From Planctomycetaceae bacterium (GTDB lineage Bacteria > Planctomycetota > Planctomycetia > Pirellulales > Pirellulaceae): 34,954 bases of DNA. The stretch covers positions 1-34,954 of the forward strand of contig PBOG01000201.1 in assembly GCA_002724245.1 (NCBI GenBank). Reading direction: 5' to 3'. Of the stretch, positions 33,515-34,954 are shown in pieces; positions within the stretch are counted from its first letter, which is position 1; each line of letters begins with the position of its first letter. Position numbers and translations under genes: made by a program. The notes beneath the pieces are model-generated. The model saw nothing but the letters and a program-made list of their open reading frames with translations. It was not told the DNA's origin and made no database searches.

Positions 33515-34924
33515 TCAGGAAGCGGCCAGTTCCGCCAGGACGGCCAGTTTGGCATCGCTCAGGTACCCGTAACGGTTGATCCAGAATCCGTGGGATCCGG
33601 CGTCACGGGCCGCTTCCAGACGCCGGCGAAAATCGTCCAGTGGTCCATAACTGTGGGCCAGCGGAATCACGGGGCAGGTGCCGGCGGCGTCCTGGGCCTG
33701 TTGGATTTTACGGAGATGCACTTCGTGGCTGCCCAGGTGCGGTTCGTCGGGATCGGGGTAGCGAACCTCGCTGAGCTCTCCCGACGCGGGGCCTGTTCCC
33801 ACGTCGAGCAGGCGGAACAAAGCGGCCATCAGGGCGCTGACCGGGAGCGTGGGATTGGCCGCCCGCAGTTGCTCGGCATAGTTGCGCAGGATCATCGACC
33901 AGTGCATACCGTAGAGCTTGACGCTGAGTGTATCGACGTGCCGGGCAGCGCGGGCCGGATCGAGGCCCGATAGCAGCGACCAGGGTGGCGGAAACGAGGT
34001 GGCCCACAAGCGGATCGTGCCCCCGCTTGCTTCCGCGAGCGTGGTCCGAAAACCGTTTAGCAGTTCTTCCACCAGGGTGTTCTTGAACGCCAGCCAATCG
34101 CCCAGGGATGGAAACCGCGCGGCCAGCTCTGCCGGCCAGTTGTCCGGATCCGCCGTGCAGGCGGCCAGGTCGGCGGCCGTCAGGCCACCGTGCAGCCAGT
34201 CGTAGAGCTGCTGCGCGTCGCGTTGCATCTCTGCAAAGGGCAGCCCCAGACGGGTCGCCGCTTGCTCGGCGTGGGCGCTGAAATCGAGGAAGATCGAATC
34301 GAGTTCGTAGGGCGGGTACTCCGGCCAGTCGACGCGGATACCGTCGATCTGGGGGTAGGCGCGACAGAGTTCCCGCAGCAGGGCCTGCTGGTAGGCCAGG
34401 ATCTGCGGACTGGCCAGACTGCCGTTGTTGGCCACCCGGTTGGTGACGGCGCGGCCGTCGGGCAGCCGTGGCTGATCCGCTTCACATGGCCCGCCAAACT
34501 GGACCCGGTAGCCGGGGGGGATGGCGGCCTGGACCTGCAGGAAGACGGCCATTTTCCGCTGCTTTGCGGAGGCGATCACCTGTTCAACCAGTACACCCTG
34601 CTGCCTCGTCAGTGCGTCGGCGGGGGCCGGCTGGTAGGCCAGGCCGTTGTACAAGCTGGCCTGGGGGAGAAAGCTGGGCGCCGTGCGGACCCACAATTCC
34701 TGTTTTCCCCACAGCGGGCGATCGAGCAGCCGGACTTTGCCTGCACCGGCATCGGCGGGCGGCTCGCGCTGGCCTGTCTGGGGGTCGGCCTCGGCCATCA
34801 CGTACGGCGAGGTGGAGATCGCGTTGACGCCACAGGCCAGCAGACCGTCCAGCAGTGGTTCGATTGACTCGGTCTGAAAATACTCGGGCATCACGGTGAC
34901 GCCGCAGAGGGGCGGTCGGTTCAT
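33515..34924 (-). CDS. TIM-barrel protein, glycoside-hydrolase-like, function unknown
   Basis: 469 residues from the ATG at 34922-34924, with GGGAAAC upstream. No signal peptide: the N-terminus is MNRPPLCGVTVMPEYFQTES, so it appears cytoplasmic. The layout (VNAISTSPYVMAE; AVFLQVQAAIPPGY; IDGIRVDWPEYPPYELDSIFLDFS; VDTLSVKLYGMHW; GSHGFWINRYGYLSD) is like distant glycoside-hydrolase TIM barrels, with Asp and Glu (VDWPE near 196-200) at a strand end where catalytic acids could sit. I do not recognise a named family. A sugar-related role fits the neighbouring isomerase-like gene but is inference. Confidence 0.7.
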   Translation of the reverse strand: MNRPPLCGVTVMPEYFQTESIEPLLDGLLACGVNAISTSPYVMAEADPQTGQREPPADAGAGKVRLLDRPLWGKQELWVRTAPSFLPQASLYNGLAYQPAPADALTRQQGVLVEQVIASAKQRKMAVFLQVQAAIPPGYRVQFGGPCEADQPRLPDGRAVTNRVANNGSLASPQILAYQQALLRELCRAYPQIDGIRVDWPEYPPYELDSIFLDFSAHAEQAATRLGLPFAEMQRDAQQLYDWLHGGLTAADLAACTADPDNWPAELAARFPSLGDWLAFKNTLVEELLNGFRTTLAEASGGTIRLWATSFPPPWSLLSGLDPARAARHVDTLSVKLYGMHWSMILRNYAEQLRAANPTLPVSALMAALFRLLDVGTGPASGELSEVRYPDPDEPHLGSHEVHLRKIQQAQDAAGTCPVIPLAHSYGPLDDFRRRLEAARDAGSHGFWINRYGYLSDAKLAVLAELAAS

Positions 34925-34954
34925 CGTCCGTTTCCCTGTCTAGTTGGAATGACC

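Noticed and set aside
34190-34867. 225-residue plus-strand open frame
   Set aside because: It is antisense to the TIM-barrel gene in a G+C-rich area where long chance frames are expected.

Overview
The window looks like a chromosomal piece of a planctomycete, probably Pirellulales or a relative. The main evidence is the density of planctomycete-type families. There are four DUF1549/DUF1553 proteins (two with an N-terminal planctomycete cytochrome c domain), four Tat-type DUF1501 proteins, a Planctomycetes/Verrucomicrobia-restricted small protein (Minf_1886 type, TIGR04138), and a secretin/STN-like Met-Gly-repeat protein. No rRNA, tRNA, CRISPR array, integrase or insertion sequence was recognised. 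Family calls come from motif reading only; no search was run.

Layout. 1-1971: 3' part of an STN-like, Met-Gly-repeat protein whose start lies left of the window. 1994-2395: DUF309 protein with an intrinsic-terminator-shaped hairpin inside its first codons. 2619-3578: D-2-hydroxyacid dehydrogenase. 3865-8799: four-gene run of short DUF1549/DUF1553 protein, DUF1501 protein, WD40 protein without signal peptide, and small exported CxxCH protein. 9007-13460: long cytochrome/DUF1549/DUF1553 protein plus DUF1501 partner. 13535-14896 (minus): lone DUF1501 protein. 15311-17887: exported S9 (DPP IV-like) peptidase. 17933-18535 (minus): small exported HEAT-repeat protein. 18813-19277: RidA-family protein. 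19337-21778 (minus): Ig-like/DUF1549/DUF1553 protein without an adjacent DUF1501. 21935-23535 (minus): RicT, a Minf_1886-type protein and a tiny membrane protein. 23677-24750 (minus): tRNA-dihydrouridine synthase. 24944-25384: second RidA-family protein. 25528-30034: another long cytochrome/DUF1549/DUF1553 plus DUF1501 pair. 30168-31112: EamA transporter. 31131-32576 (minus): HTTM membrane protein. 32711-33493: sugar-phosphate isomerase-like TIM barrel. 33515-34924 (minus): TIM-barrel, glycoside-hydrolase-like protein.

How the genes may work together. The exported DUF1549/DUF1553 and DUF1501 proteins are usually encoded as pairs in Planctomycetes and carry CxxCH motifs and signal or Tat leaders. 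A joint periplasmic role, redox-linked or in handling complex (perhaps sulfated) polymers, is plausible but unproven. Three architectures lie close together here, two of them with different beta-sandwich insertions between DUF1549 and DUF1553. The exported S9 peptidase and HEAT protein fit the same extracytoplasmic theme. The RicT, Dus and RidA genes are housekeeping. The last ~5 kb is visibly richer in G+C than the left part.
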